Positions 41,954 through 50,938 of a stretch of 64,000 bases of DNA are shown here, piece by piece. The stretch comes from Roseococcus thiosulfatophilus (GTDB lineage: Bacteria > Pseudomonadota > Alphaproteobacteria > Acetobacterales > Acetobacteraceae). The DNA lies in assembly GCF_017311575.1 (NCBI RefSeq), contig NZ_JAFFQY010000044.1:124001-188000 (forward strand), written 5' to 3'. A program made the translations under genes and the position numbers. Under the pieces are notes generated by a model. It searched no databases, was not told the DNA's origin, and was given only the letters and a program-made list of their open reading frames with translations. How positions within the stretch are numbered: the first letter of the stretch is position 1; every line of letters begins with the position of its first letter.

Positions 41954-42727
41954 ATGCGCCTCTCCCGCTGCTTCGCTCCCCGCCTCCTCGCCATGGCCGC
42001 CCTGGTGACGGGCCTCAGCGCCTGCGCCACCCGCCCCCCGGCCAGCGAGCCGGAGGCATTGGCGGAGTTCCAGGCGGCCAACGACCCGCTCGAGCCGCTC
42101 AACCGCACCATGTACCAGGTGAACGAGGGCCTGGACACGCTGGTGCTGCGCCCGGCGGCCGAGATCTACCGCTTCTTCCTGCCCTATGAGGTGCGGCTCG
42201 GCGTCCGGAACGTCCTGACCAATCTGCGCGCGCCCACCGTGCTCGCCAACGACCTGCTGCAAGGCCAGACCGAGCGCGCGGGCCGCACCGCGTCGCGCTT
42301 CGTGATCAACTCCACGCTGGGCCTCGGCGGCATCATCGACGTGGCCGACCGCGGCTTCGGCATCCGCGGCCACAACGAGGATTTCGGCCAGACCCTGGCC
42401 GCCTGGGGCGTGCAGGGCGGGCCCTACCTCTTCGTCCCCGGCCTCGGCCCCAGCAACCCGCGCGACCTTTTCGGGTTTGGGGTGGACGCGGTGGCCAGCC
42501 CCTGGTTCTGGGTGGGGCAGGGCGCCGCCGTGGAGGCGCTGCGGTACTCGCGCACCGGCGCCACCATCGTGGACACGCGCGAAGGGGTGATCGATACCTT
42601 GGACGACATCAACCGCACCTCCCTCGACCCCTACACCACCATTCGCAGCGGCTACCGTCAGCGGCGTGAGGCTGAGATCCGCAACGAGCTGGTGCCCGCC
42701 GGCCGCCGCACGGGGCTCACGCCGTGA
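41954..42727 (+). CDS. mlaA: MlaA (VacJ) outer-membrane lipid-asymmetry lipoprotein
   Basis: 257 residues. A lipoprotein signal with the lipobox LSAC (Cys24) is followed by the MlaA core: NDPLEPLNRTMYQVNEGLD, PYEVRLGVRNVLTNLRAP, FVINSTLGLGGIIDVAD, EDFGQTLAAWGV, GPYLFVPGLGPSNPRDL. MlaA removes misplaced phospholipids from the outer leaflet and passes them to MlaC. The gene overlaps mlaC by 4 nt. The MlaFED ATPase/permease genes are not in the window. Confidence 0.95.
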   Translation: MRLSRCFAPRLLAMAALVTGLSACATRPPASEPEALAEFQAANDPLEPLNRTMYQVNEGLDTLVLRPAAEIYRFFLPYEVRLGVRNVLTNLRAPTVLANDLLQGQTERAGRTASRFVINSTLGLGGIIDVADRGFGIRGHNEDFGQTLAAWGVQGGPYLFVPGLGPSNPRDLFGFGVDAVASPWFWVGQGAAVEALRYSRTGATIVDTREGVIDTLDDINRTSLDPYTTIRSGYRQRREAEIRNELVPAGRRTGLTP

Positions 42728-43344
42728 GTGCCGTGACGCGCCGCCTGGCGCTCGGGCTGCTGGCCCTGCCGGCCCTGGCCCCCATCGCCTTCCCCGCCCA
42801 GGGCCAGACCATGGACCCGGGCCGCGCCGCGGGCTTCATCACCACCACCGGCGAGGAGCTGGTGGCCGTGCTGAACAGCGACGCCCCCGTGGAGCAGCGC
42901 CGCGAACGCGTGGCCACCATCCTGCGCCGCGCCGTGGACATCGAGGGCACGGGCCGCTTCATCCTGGGCCGCTGGTGGCGCGTGGCGACGCCGGAGGAGC
43001 AGCGCGAATACCTGCGCCTCTTCGAGGAGACGCTGATCCGCAACCTGGCCTCCCGCTTCGGCGAGTTCCAGGGCGTGCGCTTCAGTGTGGGCCGCAGCCA
43101 GACCCGCAGCGAGGAGGACGTGCTGGTGACCACGGTGGTCGAGCGCCCGAACGCGCCGGCCGTCACGCTTGACTGGCGCGTGGCCGAGGTGGGCGGGCAG
43201 CCGCGCATCGTGGACCTGGTGGCCGAGGGCGCCTCGCTCCGGCTCACGCAGCGCAGCGAATACAGCGCCGTGATCACCCGCAGCGGCAACCGCGTCGCCG
43301 CCCTGCTGGACGCCATGCGCGGCCAGATCGAACGGATGGGCTGA
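42724..43344 (+). CDS. mlaC: MlaC-type phospholipid-binding periplasmic protein
   Basis: 206 residues, GTG start overlapping the mlaA stop (GTGA). An export signal (RRLALGLLALPALAPIAFPAQG) precedes the MlaC/Ttg2D fold: RRAVDIEGTGRFILGRWWRVATPEEQREYLRLFEE, then RTRSEEDVLV-like and LDWRVAEVGGQPRIVDLVAEGASLRLTQRSEY. Shuttles phospholipid between MlaA and the inner-membrane Mla complex. Confidence 0.93.
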   Translation: MSAVTRRLALGLLALPALAPIAFPAQGQTMDPGRAAGFITTTGEELVAVLNSDAPVEQRRERVATILRRAVDIEGTGRFILGRWWRVATPEEQREYLRLFEETLIRNLASRFGEFQGVRFSVGRSQTRSEEDVLVTTVVERPNAPAVTLDWRVAEVGGQPRIVDLVAEGASLRLTQRSEYSAVITRSGNRVAALLDAMRGQIERMG

Positions 43345-43369
43345 ACGCCCAGCCTGCCGCGCCGCGCCC

Positions 43370-44920
43370 ATGGAGGTCGTGCAGCTCGTCCTGGCCCTGA
43401 TGGGGGCCTGCGTGCTGCTGGCCCTGCTGGCGCGGCGGCTGCAACTTCCCTACGCCGTGGTACTGATCCTGGCCGGCATGGTGCTGGCCTTCATCCCCGG
43501 CGTGCCGGTGGTGACACTGGACCCCGCGCTGGCCCTGGCCTTCTTCCTGCCACCGCTGCTGCAGGGAAGCGCCTACCGCACCGACTGGAAGGCCTTCCGG
43601 CGCGACCTGCGGCCCATCCTGCTGCTGGCGGTGGGCGCGGTGCTCTTCACCGCCTTCCTCATGGGCGCGCTGGCCCGCGCGCTGGTGCCCGGGATGCCCT
43701 GGGCGGCCGCGCTGGCCCTGGGCGCGATCCTCGCCCCGCCCGACGCGGTGGCCGCGGCCGCCGTGCTGCAACGCCTCAATTTGCCCCGCCGCCTCGTCAC
43801 CCTGCTGGAGGGCGAGAGCCTGATGAACGACGCCACGGCGCTGGTGCTCTACCGCTTCGCCATCGCGGCGGCGGCGGTGGGGAGCGTGGCGCCGCACGCG
43901 GCCGCCCTCAGCTTCCTCCTGGTGGCGGCGGGGGGTGTGCTGGTGGGCTGGCTGGTGGCGCGCGCCACGCTCTGGGCGCTGGCGCGGCTGAACGACACGC
44001 TGCTGGAGACGGCGCTGTCCTTCCTCGCGTGCTACGGCGCCTTCCTGGCGGCGGAGGGCATCCAGACCTCGGGCGTGCTGGCGGTGGTGACCACGGGCAT
44101 CATGCTCTCCCGCGCGCAATACCGCGTGCTGTCGGCGCGCACGCGCATCGAGACGCGGGTGGTGTGGCAGTTCGTCGAATTCGTCCTCACCTCGCTGGTG
44201 TTCATCCTGATCGGGCTGCAATTGCGCGGGGTGCTGGAGGGGCTCGCCGGGCGCGGCGCGTGGGAGCTGGCCTGGCTCGCCTTCGCCGTCTCGGCCGGCC
44301 TCATCGCCTCGCGCTTCCTGTGGGTGTTCGTCGCGGGCGGCGCGCAGGCGCTGCTGGGCGACCGGATGCCGCTCACGCAGCTCACCGTGCTGTCCTGGGC
44401 GGGGATGCGCGGGGTGGTCTCGCTGGCGGCCGCCATTGCCCTGCCGCTCGACTTCCCGGAGCGGGAGCTGATCATCTTCCTCGCCTTCTGCGCCATCCTG
44501 GCCACGCTGGTGCTGCAGGGAACGACGCTGGGCTGGCTGATCCGCCGCCTGGGCCTGATCCAACCGCCACCCATGGACGGCATCAACCCGCAGGAGGCCG
44601 CGCTGCGCCACCAGGCGGCGCGCGCCATGCTGGGCGCCATTGAGAAGCGCTCCACCGACCTGCTCTACGGCCCCATGGCGCAGGACCTGCTGGCGGAGCA
44701 TCGCGACCGCGCGGCGCATCTGGAGCGCGTCTCGCGCGGGGGCGGCGCCGCGGCGGCGGAGCGCGCGGCCCGCCGGGCGCTGCGCCTGGAGGGGCTGGAG
44801 GCCGCCCGCGCCGTGCTGCGCGAGCACCATGCGCGGGGCGATGTGCCCGAGGACATCCTGACCAAGCTCGGCGAGGAGCTGGACTATGAGGAGAATCGGC
44901 TGCGGCGCGCCCTGGGCTGA
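43370..44920 (+). CDS. CPA1-family Na+/H+ antiporter
   Basis: 516 residues. About 12 membrane helices in the first 410 residues, then a hydrophilic C-terminal tail of about 110 residues rich in Arg/Ala that is probably cytoplasmic and regulatory. LGAILAPPDAVAAAAVLQRL is the conserved helix 5 region with the ion-binding Asp (PPDAV), and LLEGESLMNDATALVLYRFA is the next signature. WAGMRGVVSLAAAIALP is helix 11. NhaP/YjcE-type antiporters move Na+ or K+ out in exchange for protons. Starts 25 bp after mlaC. Confidence 0.92.
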   Translation: MEVVQLVLALMGACVLLALLARRLQLPYAVVLILAGMVLAFIPGVPVVTLDPALALAFFLPPLLQGSAYRTDWKAFRRDLRPILLLAVGAVLFTAFLMGALARALVPGMPWAAALALGAILAPPDAVAAAAVLQRLNLPRRLVTLLEGESLMNDATALVLYRFAIAAAAVGSVAPHAAALSFLLVAAGGVLVGWLVARATLWALARLNDTLLETALSFLACYGAFLAAEGIQTSGVLAVVTTGIMLSRAQYRVLSARTRIETRVVWQFVEFVLTSLVFILIGLQLRGVLEGLAGRGAWELAWLAFAVSAGLIASRFLWVFVAGGAQALLGDRMPLTQLTVLSWAGMRGVVSLAAAIALPLDFPERELIIFLAFCAILATLVLQGTTLGWLIRRLGLIQPPPMDGINPQEAALRHQAARAMLGAIEKRSTDLLYGPMAQDLLAEHRDRAAHLERVSRGGGAAAAERAARRALRLEGLEAARAVLREHHARGDVPEDILTKLGEELDYEENRLRRALG

Positions 44921-44935
44921 CCCTATATCGGCGCC

Positions 44936-47900
44936 ATGACCCTCGCCGCCACGCTCCAGGACGCCCGCCGCGCCCTGCTGGACCTCTCCACCCGCAACCG
45001 CCTGCTGGCCCTGCCCGCCACGGCCCGCGCGCGCGGGGTGCTGCGGATCGAGGGCGAACGCGCGCCCTTCGTGGTGGAGCGCCTGGCCGCCGGCCGCGCC
45101 TTCGGCTTCGAGGCCACCGAGGCCAGCGAGGCGCGCGGCCGCCGCAAGTCGGAGGGCGTGCGCGCCGCCAGCGCCACCGCCACCGAGGCCGAGTGGCAGG
45201 GGGATGACCATCTGCGCGTCGTCGCCTCGCCCGAGGATCTGGCCCGCCGCCTGCGCGACATCCTGACCGATGCCCGCACCACACGGGAGGAAAGCGGCGT
45301 GCCGAGCCTGTTCCTGGCGGTGGGCGGGCTGCATTGGCGCGACCCGGGCACGCCGGCGACGCCACGCCTGGCCCCTTTGGCGCTGATCCCGGCCACGCTG
45401 GAGCGCGAGGGCGCCACCAGCCGCTTCCGCCTGCGCGCCAACCCGGAGGAGGTGGTGGAGAACCTCTCGCTGCGCGAGAAGCTCGCCGCAGAGTTCCAGA
45501 TCACCCTGCCCGAGTTCGGCGACTACGACCCCGAGGCCTGGGCCGCCGCCGTGGCCGCCGCCGCCACGGGGCGCGAGGGCTGGTCGGTGGAGGCGGATGC
45601 CATGGCGCTCGGCCTCTTCGCCTTCACGAAGTTCCTGATGTGGCGGGACCTGGACCCCGAGATCCATCCGGGCCTGCTGGATCACCCCCTGCTTCGCCGC
45701 CTGCTCGACCCCGCGCCGCCGCCGCCCGAGCCCGTGCCCTTCCCGGACGATGCCGATGTGGACGCGGAAATCCCCGTCGAGAAGCTCGATCATGTGCAGG
45801 AGATGGACGGCAGCCAGGCGCTGGCGGCCGAGGCGGTGCGGCGCGGGCATTCGCTCGTGGTCCAGGGCCCGCCCGGCACCGGCAAGAGCCAGACCATCGT
45901 GAACATCCTGGCCCAGGCGGTGCTGGACGGGCGCAGCGTGCTCTTCGTTGCGGAGAAGGCCGCGGCGCTGGAGGTGGTGAAGCGGCGGATGGACGCGCTG
46001 GGCCTGGGCGCCGCGGTGCTGGAGCTGCACAGCGGCAAGCCCAGCAAGCGCGCCGTGCTGGATGAGCTGCGCGCGACCCTGGCCCTGCCCCCCGTGCCGG
46101 CCCGTGCGCGCGAGGAGGCCATCCAGCGCCTGGGTGAACTGCGCGGCCGGCTGAACCGCCATGCCGCCGCCATGCGCGCCCCGGTGGGGCGCAGCGGGAT
46201 GGTGGTGCAGGAGGTGATCGCGCGGCTGGCGGCGTTGCGGGCGCGCGGCGCCACCCCGCCTCGCTTCACGCTGGACGCCTCGGGCTGGGATGCCGCGCGC
46301 ATCACCGCCCTGCGCGGCGCGGTGGAGGAACTGGTGGCGCGGCTGCCCGGCGCGCGCAGCCCCTGGCGCGGCGTGCGGCCCGAATTCGACAGCCTGGCCG
46401 CCGAACGCCTTCTGGGCGACCTGCCGCGCCTGCTGCGCGCCTTCGCCGCCTGCCCGGGCGGCGTGGCCGAGGCGCGGGCGGCGGCCGAGGCCGAGGCGTT
46501 GCGCGGTGAAGCGCCCATGGCCCTGGAGGCGCTGCCCGCCGCCCGCGCGCGCCTCGCCGACCTGCAATTGCTGGATGCGGCAGGGCGCGACCCGCGTTTC
46601 CTCTCGGGCGCGCTGGGGGCCTCGGGGCTGGAGGCGGCGCGCGCCACGCTCGCGCAGCCCGGCGGCATGCTGGGCTTTCTGAACAGCGCGCGGCGCGAGG
46701 CCAGGGCGGTTCTCGCCGCGGCCCTGCGCGACCCGGAGGATGGCGCGGCGCTGGAGGCGCTGCTGGCGGCGCAGGCGGCGGCGGCGCGGCTGCGCCATGG
46801 GCCGGATTCGGCCGGGCTGGCCGCCGCTTCCCTGGCACGCGAGATCGGCTGGATGGAGGCCCATGCCCAGCGGCTGGCGCTGCCCGGGCCGAGCGAGGCG
46901 CAGCGTGCGGCGCTGGAGGAATGGCAGGCGCTGCACGCCGCCACCGGGATCGCCACGCCGCCCAGCTTCGCCGCGCTGGCGGAGACGCTGGCCCTCTGGG
47001 CCGCCGAGCGCGAGGGGCTGGCCGCCTGGCAGGGCTGGGCGCGCGCCGTGGCGGCGGCGCCCGAACTGGGGCCCTTGGCGGCGGCGCTGGAGGGCGGCGC
47101 GCTGCTGCCCGAAGCGGCGGGCGAGGCCTTCGAATTCGCGCTGATGGAATGCCTGCGTGGGGTGGCGCTGCGCCAGCACCCGGCGCTGGCCGGTTTCGAC
47201 GGCGAGGGCGCGGACCGCCTGGTGGCCGATTTCCGCCACGCCGATGCGGCGCGGGTGCGCCTCGCGCGCCATGAGGCCGCCGCCACCCATGCCGCCCGTG
47301 TGGCCGAACTGCGCCAGGGCGCCGAACCCGCCGCGCTGGCCTTCCTGCGCGGCGAGTTCGAAAGGAAGCGCGGCCATGCGCCGGTGCGCGTGGTGCTGTC
47401 GCGCGCCGCGCCGCTGATCCGCCAGGCCAAGCCCATCCTGATGATGAGCCCGCTCTCGGTCGCGCAGTTCCTCGGCAACCCGCACCACGCGACCTTGCCG
47501 GGCTTTCCGGAATTCGACCTGCTGGTGATGGACGAGGCGAGCCAGATCGAGCCCGTGGACGCGCTGGGCGCCATCGCCCGCGCGCGCCAGGTGGTGGTGG
47601 TGGGGGATGACCGGCAGATGCCGCCCACTCGCTTCTTCCAGCGCATGACGGAGGATGACGAGGAGGCCGTGCCGGATGAGGACGCGGCGCTGGCCACGCG
47701 CGATGTCGAGAGCATCCTGGGCCTCGCCAATGCGCGCGGCATCCCGCGCATGATGCTGCGCTGGCACTACCGCAGCCGGCACGAAAGCCTGATCGCGACC
47801 AGCAACGCGGAGTTCTACGAGAACCGGCTGCTGGTGCTGCCCTCGCCGCGCCCGCGCAGCGCGGCACTCGGCTTGTCGCTGGTGCGGGTGGAGGGGCGCT

Positions 47901-49240
47901 TCGTGGCGAGCGGCAATGCCGCCGAGGCGGAAGCCGTGGCGCAAGCCGTGCTGCGCCACGCGCGCGAGACGCCGGGGGATACGCTGGGCGTCGCCGCCTT
48001 CTCCGTCACGCAGCGCGATGCGATCATGGACGCGGTGGAGAAGCTGCGGCGCGACAGCCCTGAGACGGAACCCTTCTTCAACGCCTATCCCGACGAGCCC
48101 TTCTTCATCAAGAACCTGGAGAACGTGCAGGGTGATGAGCGCGACGCCATCCTGATCAGCGTGGGTTACGGGCGGGACGCCAATGGCAGGCTCGCCATGC
48201 GCTTCGGGCCTTTGTCCAATGACGGCGGCGAGCGGCGGCTGAACGTGCTCATCACGCGGGCCAAGAAGCGCTGCATCGTCTTCTCGGGCATCGGCGCGGA
48301 GGAGGTGGACACGGAACGCGCCAAGGGCCGCGGCGTGGCGGCGCTCAAAACCTTCCTGGGCTTCGCGGCCAATGGCGGCGTGCGCGAGGTCGTGGCGGGC
48401 GAGGCCTCGCCCATCGCGGCGCTGATCGGCCAGGTGATGGCGGAGGCGGGGCAGGAGGCGGTGCCGCGCGTGGGCCTTTCGGGGCTGTTCCTCGACGTGG
48501 CGGCGCGCGGGCCGGAAGGCTTCGACCTCGGCGTGGAACTCGACGCCGCCGACTGGGCCGGGCTGCGCTGCGCGCGCGACCGCGACCGGGGCCGGCAGAT
48601 GGCGCTGGAGATGATGGGCTGGCGGCTGGCACGCGCGTGGTCGCTCGACTGGCTGAACCAGCCCGAGGCGGCGCGGGCACGCATGCGCGCGGCGCTGGGG
48701 CTGGAGGCACCAGCCGCGGCCGCCCCTGTCGCGCCCGTGGGGGCCGCGCTGGCCGAGCCCTATGGCGAGGCGGTGCTGGAACGCGCGCCCGCCAACCGCG
48801 CGGAGCTGACCGATCTGGTCGTCGCCATCCTGCGCATCGAGGCGCCCATCCACCGCGACGCGCTGATGGAACGCGCGCGCCTGCTGCTGGGCGAGGGCTT
48901 CGACGCGCGCGAGACGGCCGCCGCGCTGCGCGAGGCCGAATTGCTGCATGGCGCCCGCGAATCGGGCGGGTTCCTGGTGCTGGAGGACACGCCGCCGCCC
49001 ACGCCCCGTGACCGCCGCGCCGCCAGCCCCCATCTGCGCCGCGCGGCCATGGTCCCGCCCGCCGAGATCGAGGCCGCCGCCCGCCTGCTGCTCGGCCTGC
49101 AGCCCCGCGCGACCGAGGCGGAGCTGGCCGCCGGCGTGGCGCGGATGCTGGGGCTGGAGGCGTCGGCCAGCACGGCCTTGCTGGCGCGCATTGCCCTGCT
49201 TTCCGCCTCGGGCAGGCTCGTGGCAGGATCGGGGGCATGA
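44936..49240 (+). CDS. Large DUF4011-type SF1 helicase with C-terminal nuclease-like and DUF3320 regions
   Basis: 1434 residues. The N-terminal DUF4011 region (about 1-250) starts ARRALLDLSTRNRLLAL. Helicase motifs: Walker A QGPPGTGKSQT (about 309-318), a long helical insertion (about 380-830), Walker B LLVMDEASQIEP (about 861-872), WHYRSRHESLI, and motif VI LNVLITRAKKR (about 1102-1112). Residues about 1150-1250 resemble the Vsr/MTES_1575 nuclease fold, with GLFLDVAA, GVELDAADW and CARDRDRGRQ. The usual SPFE and ECDG motifs are changed to SPIA and ELDA, so nuclease activity is doubtful. The end resembles DUF3320. Relatives occur in defence islands, but neighbours here are housekeeping. Confidence 0.82.
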   Translation: MTLAATLQDARRALLDLSTRNRLLALPATARARGVLRIEGERAPFVVERLAAGRAFGFEATEASEARGRRKSEGVRAASATATEAEWQGDDHLRVVASPEDLARRLRDILTDARTTREESGVPSLFLAVGGLHWRDPGTPATPRLAPLALIPATLEREGATSRFRLRANPEEVVENLSLREKLAAEFQITLPEFGDYDPEAWAAAVAAAATGREGWSVEADAMALGLFAFTKFLMWRDLDPEIHPGLLDHPLLRRLLDPAPPPPEPVPFPDDADVDAEIPVEKLDHVQEMDGSQALAAEAVRRGHSLVVQGPPGTGKSQTIVNILAQAVLDGRSVLFVAEKAAALEVVKRRMDALGLGAAVLELHSGKPSKRAVLDELRATLALPPVPARAREEAIQRLGELRGRLNRHAAAMRAPVGRSGMVVQEVIARLAALRARGATPPRFTLDASGWDAARITALRGAVEELVARLPGARSPWRGVRPEFDSLAAERLLGDLPRLLRAFAACPGGVAEARAAAEAEALRGEAPMALEALPAARARLADLQLLDAAGRDPRFLSGALGASGLEAARATLAQPGGMLGFLNSARREARAVLAAALRDPEDGAALEALLAAQAAAARLRHGPDSAGLAAASLAREIGWMEAHAQRLALPGPSEAQRAALEEWQALHAATGIATPPSFAALAETLALWAAEREGLAAWQGWARAVAAAPELGPLAAALEGGALLPEAAGEAFEFALMECLRGVALRQHPALAGFDGEGADRLVADFRHADAARVRLARHEAAATHAARVAELRQGAEPAALAFLRGEFERKRGHAPVRVVLSRAAPLIRQAKPILMMSPLSVAQFLGNPHHATLPGFPEFDLLVMDEASQIEPVDALGAIARARQVVVVGDDRQMPPTRFFQRMTEDDEEAVPDEDAALATRDVESILGLANARGIPRMMLRWHYRSRHESLIATSNAEFYENRLLVLPSPRPRSAALGLSLVRVEGRFVASGNAAEAEAVAQAVLRHARETPGDTLGVAAFSVTQRDAIMDAVEKLRRDSPETEPFFNAYPDEPFFIKNLENVQGDERDAILISVGYGRDANGRLAMRFGPLSNDGGERRLNVLITRAKKRCIVFSGIGAEEVDTERAKGRGVAALKTFLGFAANGGVREVVAGEASPIAALIGQVMAEAGQEAVPRVGLSGLFLDVAARGPEGFDLGVELDAADWAGLRCARDRDRGRQMALEMMGWRLARAWSLDWLNQPEAARARMRAALGLEAPAAAAPVAPVGAALAEPYGEAVLERAPANRAELTDLVVAILRIEAPIHRDALMERARLLLGEGFDARETAAALREAELLHGARESGGFLVLEDTPPPTPRDRRAASPHLRRAAMVPPAEIEAAARLLLGLQPRATEAELAAGVARMLGLEASASTALLARIALLSASGRLVAGSGA

Positions 49241-49641
49241 CACGCCCCGATCTCGCCCAGCAGGTGACCTTCCTCTACGCCGAGGACACCGAAGCCTCCT
49301 GGCGCTTCTATGAGGAGACCCTGGAACTGCCCCTGGTGCAGGACCAGGGCACCTGCCGCATCTATGCCGCCGCGCAGGGCGACCGCGCCTTCCTGGGTGT
49401 GTGCCGCGCCCGCGCGTCCCGCGCCTCGGACAACCCGCGCGTGGTGGGCGGCGTGGTGTTCACCTTCGTGACGCCGGATGTCGAGGGCTGGCATGAATTC
49501 CTGAAGGCGCGCGGCGTGGCGCTGCCGCCCAAGCCGGAATATTCCGAGGCCTATCGCGTCACGCATTTCTTCGTGACCGACCCGGCCGGCTACACCATCG
49601 AATTCCAGCGGTTCGAGCGCGAGGACTGGCCGGAGGTCTGA
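49237..49641 (+). CDS. VOC-family (glyoxalase/bleomycin-resistance fold) protein
   Basis: 134 residues, two beta-alpha-beta-beta-beta modules. VTFLYAEDTEASWRFYEETLELPLVQDQGTC (module one, shown in part here) and the C-terminal VTHFFVTDPAGYTIEFQRFE, where the DPAGYxIEFQ end is typical and Glu is a likely metal ligand. The substrate is unknown. Its ATG overlaps the helicase stop by 4 nt, so it is co-translated with the helicase. Confidence 0.88.
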   Translation: MTRPDLAQQVTFLYAEDTEASWRFYEETLELPLVQDQGTCRIYAAAQGDRAFLGVCRARASRASDNPRVVGGVVFTFVTPDVEGWHEFLKARGVALPPKPEYSEAYRVTHFFVTDPAGYTIEFQRFEREDWPEV

Positions 49642-49656
49642 AATTGCCTGGCGCCG

Positions 49657-49738
49657 TGATTCACGTCTTCGGCTTGCCCTCCGGCGATCATGGATGCTGG
49701 CGCCTGATCGGCTTCGGAGCCGAGGCGCCGTGAACCGG
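49657..49738. repeat. Diverged copies of the 53-bp repeat family
   Basis: TGATTCACG at 49657 runs to CCGGCGATCA at 49690, and an oppositely oriented copy starts TGATCGGC at 49705 and ends GTGAACCGG at 49738. The ends match the cores at 2136-2340 and 10023-10122, but the middles have diverged. The second one folds as a hairpin GGCGCC...GGCGCC. Confidence 0.5.
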
Positions 49739-49757
49739 CCGCTCAACAATCTCGAAA

Positions 49758-49783
49758 GCATGATCGGCGAAACTTGATCATGC
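49758..49783. promoter_or_regulatory. Eight-bp inverted repeat upstream of the DUF4170 gene
   Basis: GCATGATC (49758-49765) and GATCATGC (49776-49783) are perfect inverted repeats with a ten-base loop, about 75 bp before the DUF4170 start. It could be an operator or an RNA hairpin in the leader. Nothing else clear is seen in the 216-bp gap apart from the diverged repeats. Confidence 0.35.
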
Positions 49784-49857
49784 GGTAGCGCCCGCGCGCG
49801 GTTTGCGGCACACCCATGCCGCACCGCAACATGACGGTGTTGAGGAAGAGGTAAAGC

Positions 49858-50058
49858 ATGGCGGAACCGCAGATCTGGGTCGTGTGGGGCGGCGTCTTCA
49901 CCGACATGACCTTCACCACGCTGGAACAGGGCAAGGAAGAGTTCTACGGCCCCTTCCACGACGAGGAATCGGCCATTCGCCGCTGGCGCGAGGGCATGGC
50001 CCGCTTCGTGGATATCGCGAGCCACCGGCTCTTCGTGCTGCGCGCCCGGCAGGGGTAG
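49858..50058 (+). CDS. DUF4170-domain small protein
   Basis: 66 residues, function unknown. WVVWGGVFTDMTFTTLE followed by GPFHDEESAIRRWREG and SHRLFVL fits DUF4170, a family seen mainly in alphaproteobacteria. No signal or membrane helix. A good ribosome site AGGAAGAGG lies 7 nt before the ATG. It ends 8 bp from the convergent aldolase gene. Confidence 0.85.
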   Translation: MAEPQIWVVWGGVFTDMTFTTLEQGKEEFYGPFHDEESAIRRWREGMARFVDIASHRLFVLRARQG

Positions 50059-50066
50059 CGCAGCAC

Positions 50067-50849
50067 TCAGTCGGCGAAATCCGGCTGTTCCTTGAGCAGG
50101 ATGCGCTTGACGCTCTCCAGGTGCAGGCGGGCGCTTTCGCGGTCGCCCTCGCGCATTTGGGCATAGGTGGCCTGGGCCAGTTCGGGCGAGACGGGCTTCA
50201 ACGTGCGGCCCGTCGCCATGGCCAGGCGCTGCACTTCGGCCGCGCGCTCGAGGTAGTAGAGGTCGTCCCAGGCCTCGGCGATGGTCGGGCCCACCACCAT
50301 CACGCCGTGGTTCTTCATGAAGACGATGTCGGCGTCGCCCAGGCTGTCGGCGATGCGGTCGCCCTCGGCCTCGTCGAGCGCCAGGCCGTTGTAGTGCTCG
50401 TCCACCAGGGTGCGGCCGTAGAATTTCAGCGCCGTCTGCCCGGCCCAGACCAGCGGCGGGCCTTCCAGCATGGACAACGCAGTGGCGTTGGGCATGTGGG
50501 TGTGGAAGGCGGCCTTGGCGCGCGGGTGCTTCATGTGCAGCCGCGCGTGGATGTAGAAGGCCGTCGCCTCCGGCACGCCGTTGCCCGCCACCACGCGGCC
50601 CTGGAAGTCGCAGATGACGAGGTTGGAGGCCGTCACCTCCGCGAAGGAATACCCATAGGGGTTCACCAGCATCAGGTCGTCGCGCCCGGGCACGACGAAG
50701 CTGAAGTGGTTGCAGATGCCCTCGCTGAGACCGAGCTTCGCCGCCATGCGGAAACAGGCGGCGAGATCAAGGCGCGCCTGGCGCACCTCCGGCCGGTCGA
50801 GGTCGCTGTTGCGGAGCAGGGCGGGGGCGGTGTTCAACGCATGGGCCAT
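50067..50849 (-). CDS. Class II aldolase/adducin-domain protein
   Basis: 260 residues. Zinc-dependent aldolase or decarboxylase fold. GLSEGICNHFSFVVPG has the conserved Glu/Asn segment, AAFHTHMPNATALS supplies the HxH zinc ligands, and FMKNHGVMVVGPT the third His. Together these suggest a catalytic protein; the substrate (a short hydroxy acid or ketose phosphate) is unknown. The ATG at 50849 (MAHALNTAPALL) is used; the frame is open 13 codons more. Divergent from the hydantoinase/carbamoylase gene by 89 bp. Confidence 0.87.
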   Translation of the reverse strand: MAHALNTAPALLRNSDLDRPEVRQARLDLAACFRMAAKLGLSEGICNHFSFVVPGRDDLMLVNPYGYSFAEVTASNLVICDFQGRVVAGNGVPEATAFYIHARLHMKHPRAKAAFHTHMPNATALSMLEGPPLVWAGQTALKFYGRTLVDEHYNGLALDEAEGDRIADSLGDADIVFMKNHGVMVVGPTIAEAWDDLYYLERAAEVQRLAMATGRTLKPVSPELAQATYAQMREGDRESARLHLESVKRILLKEQPDFAD

Positions 50850-50938
50850 GGGCGCAGCATGCCGCGCCGGGCCGCCCCTGCCAATCATCGCCCAACCCCT
50901 TATGGTGCCGCGCAGGAACAGGAAGGGGACCGCGGCCC

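Noticed and set aside
43274-49243. A 1989-codon open frame antisense to mlaC, the antiporter and the helicase
   Set aside because: Its translation is low in complexity (His, Arg, Gln, Gly, Ala rich) and lies opposite real genes with clear domains; it is a by-product of high GC.
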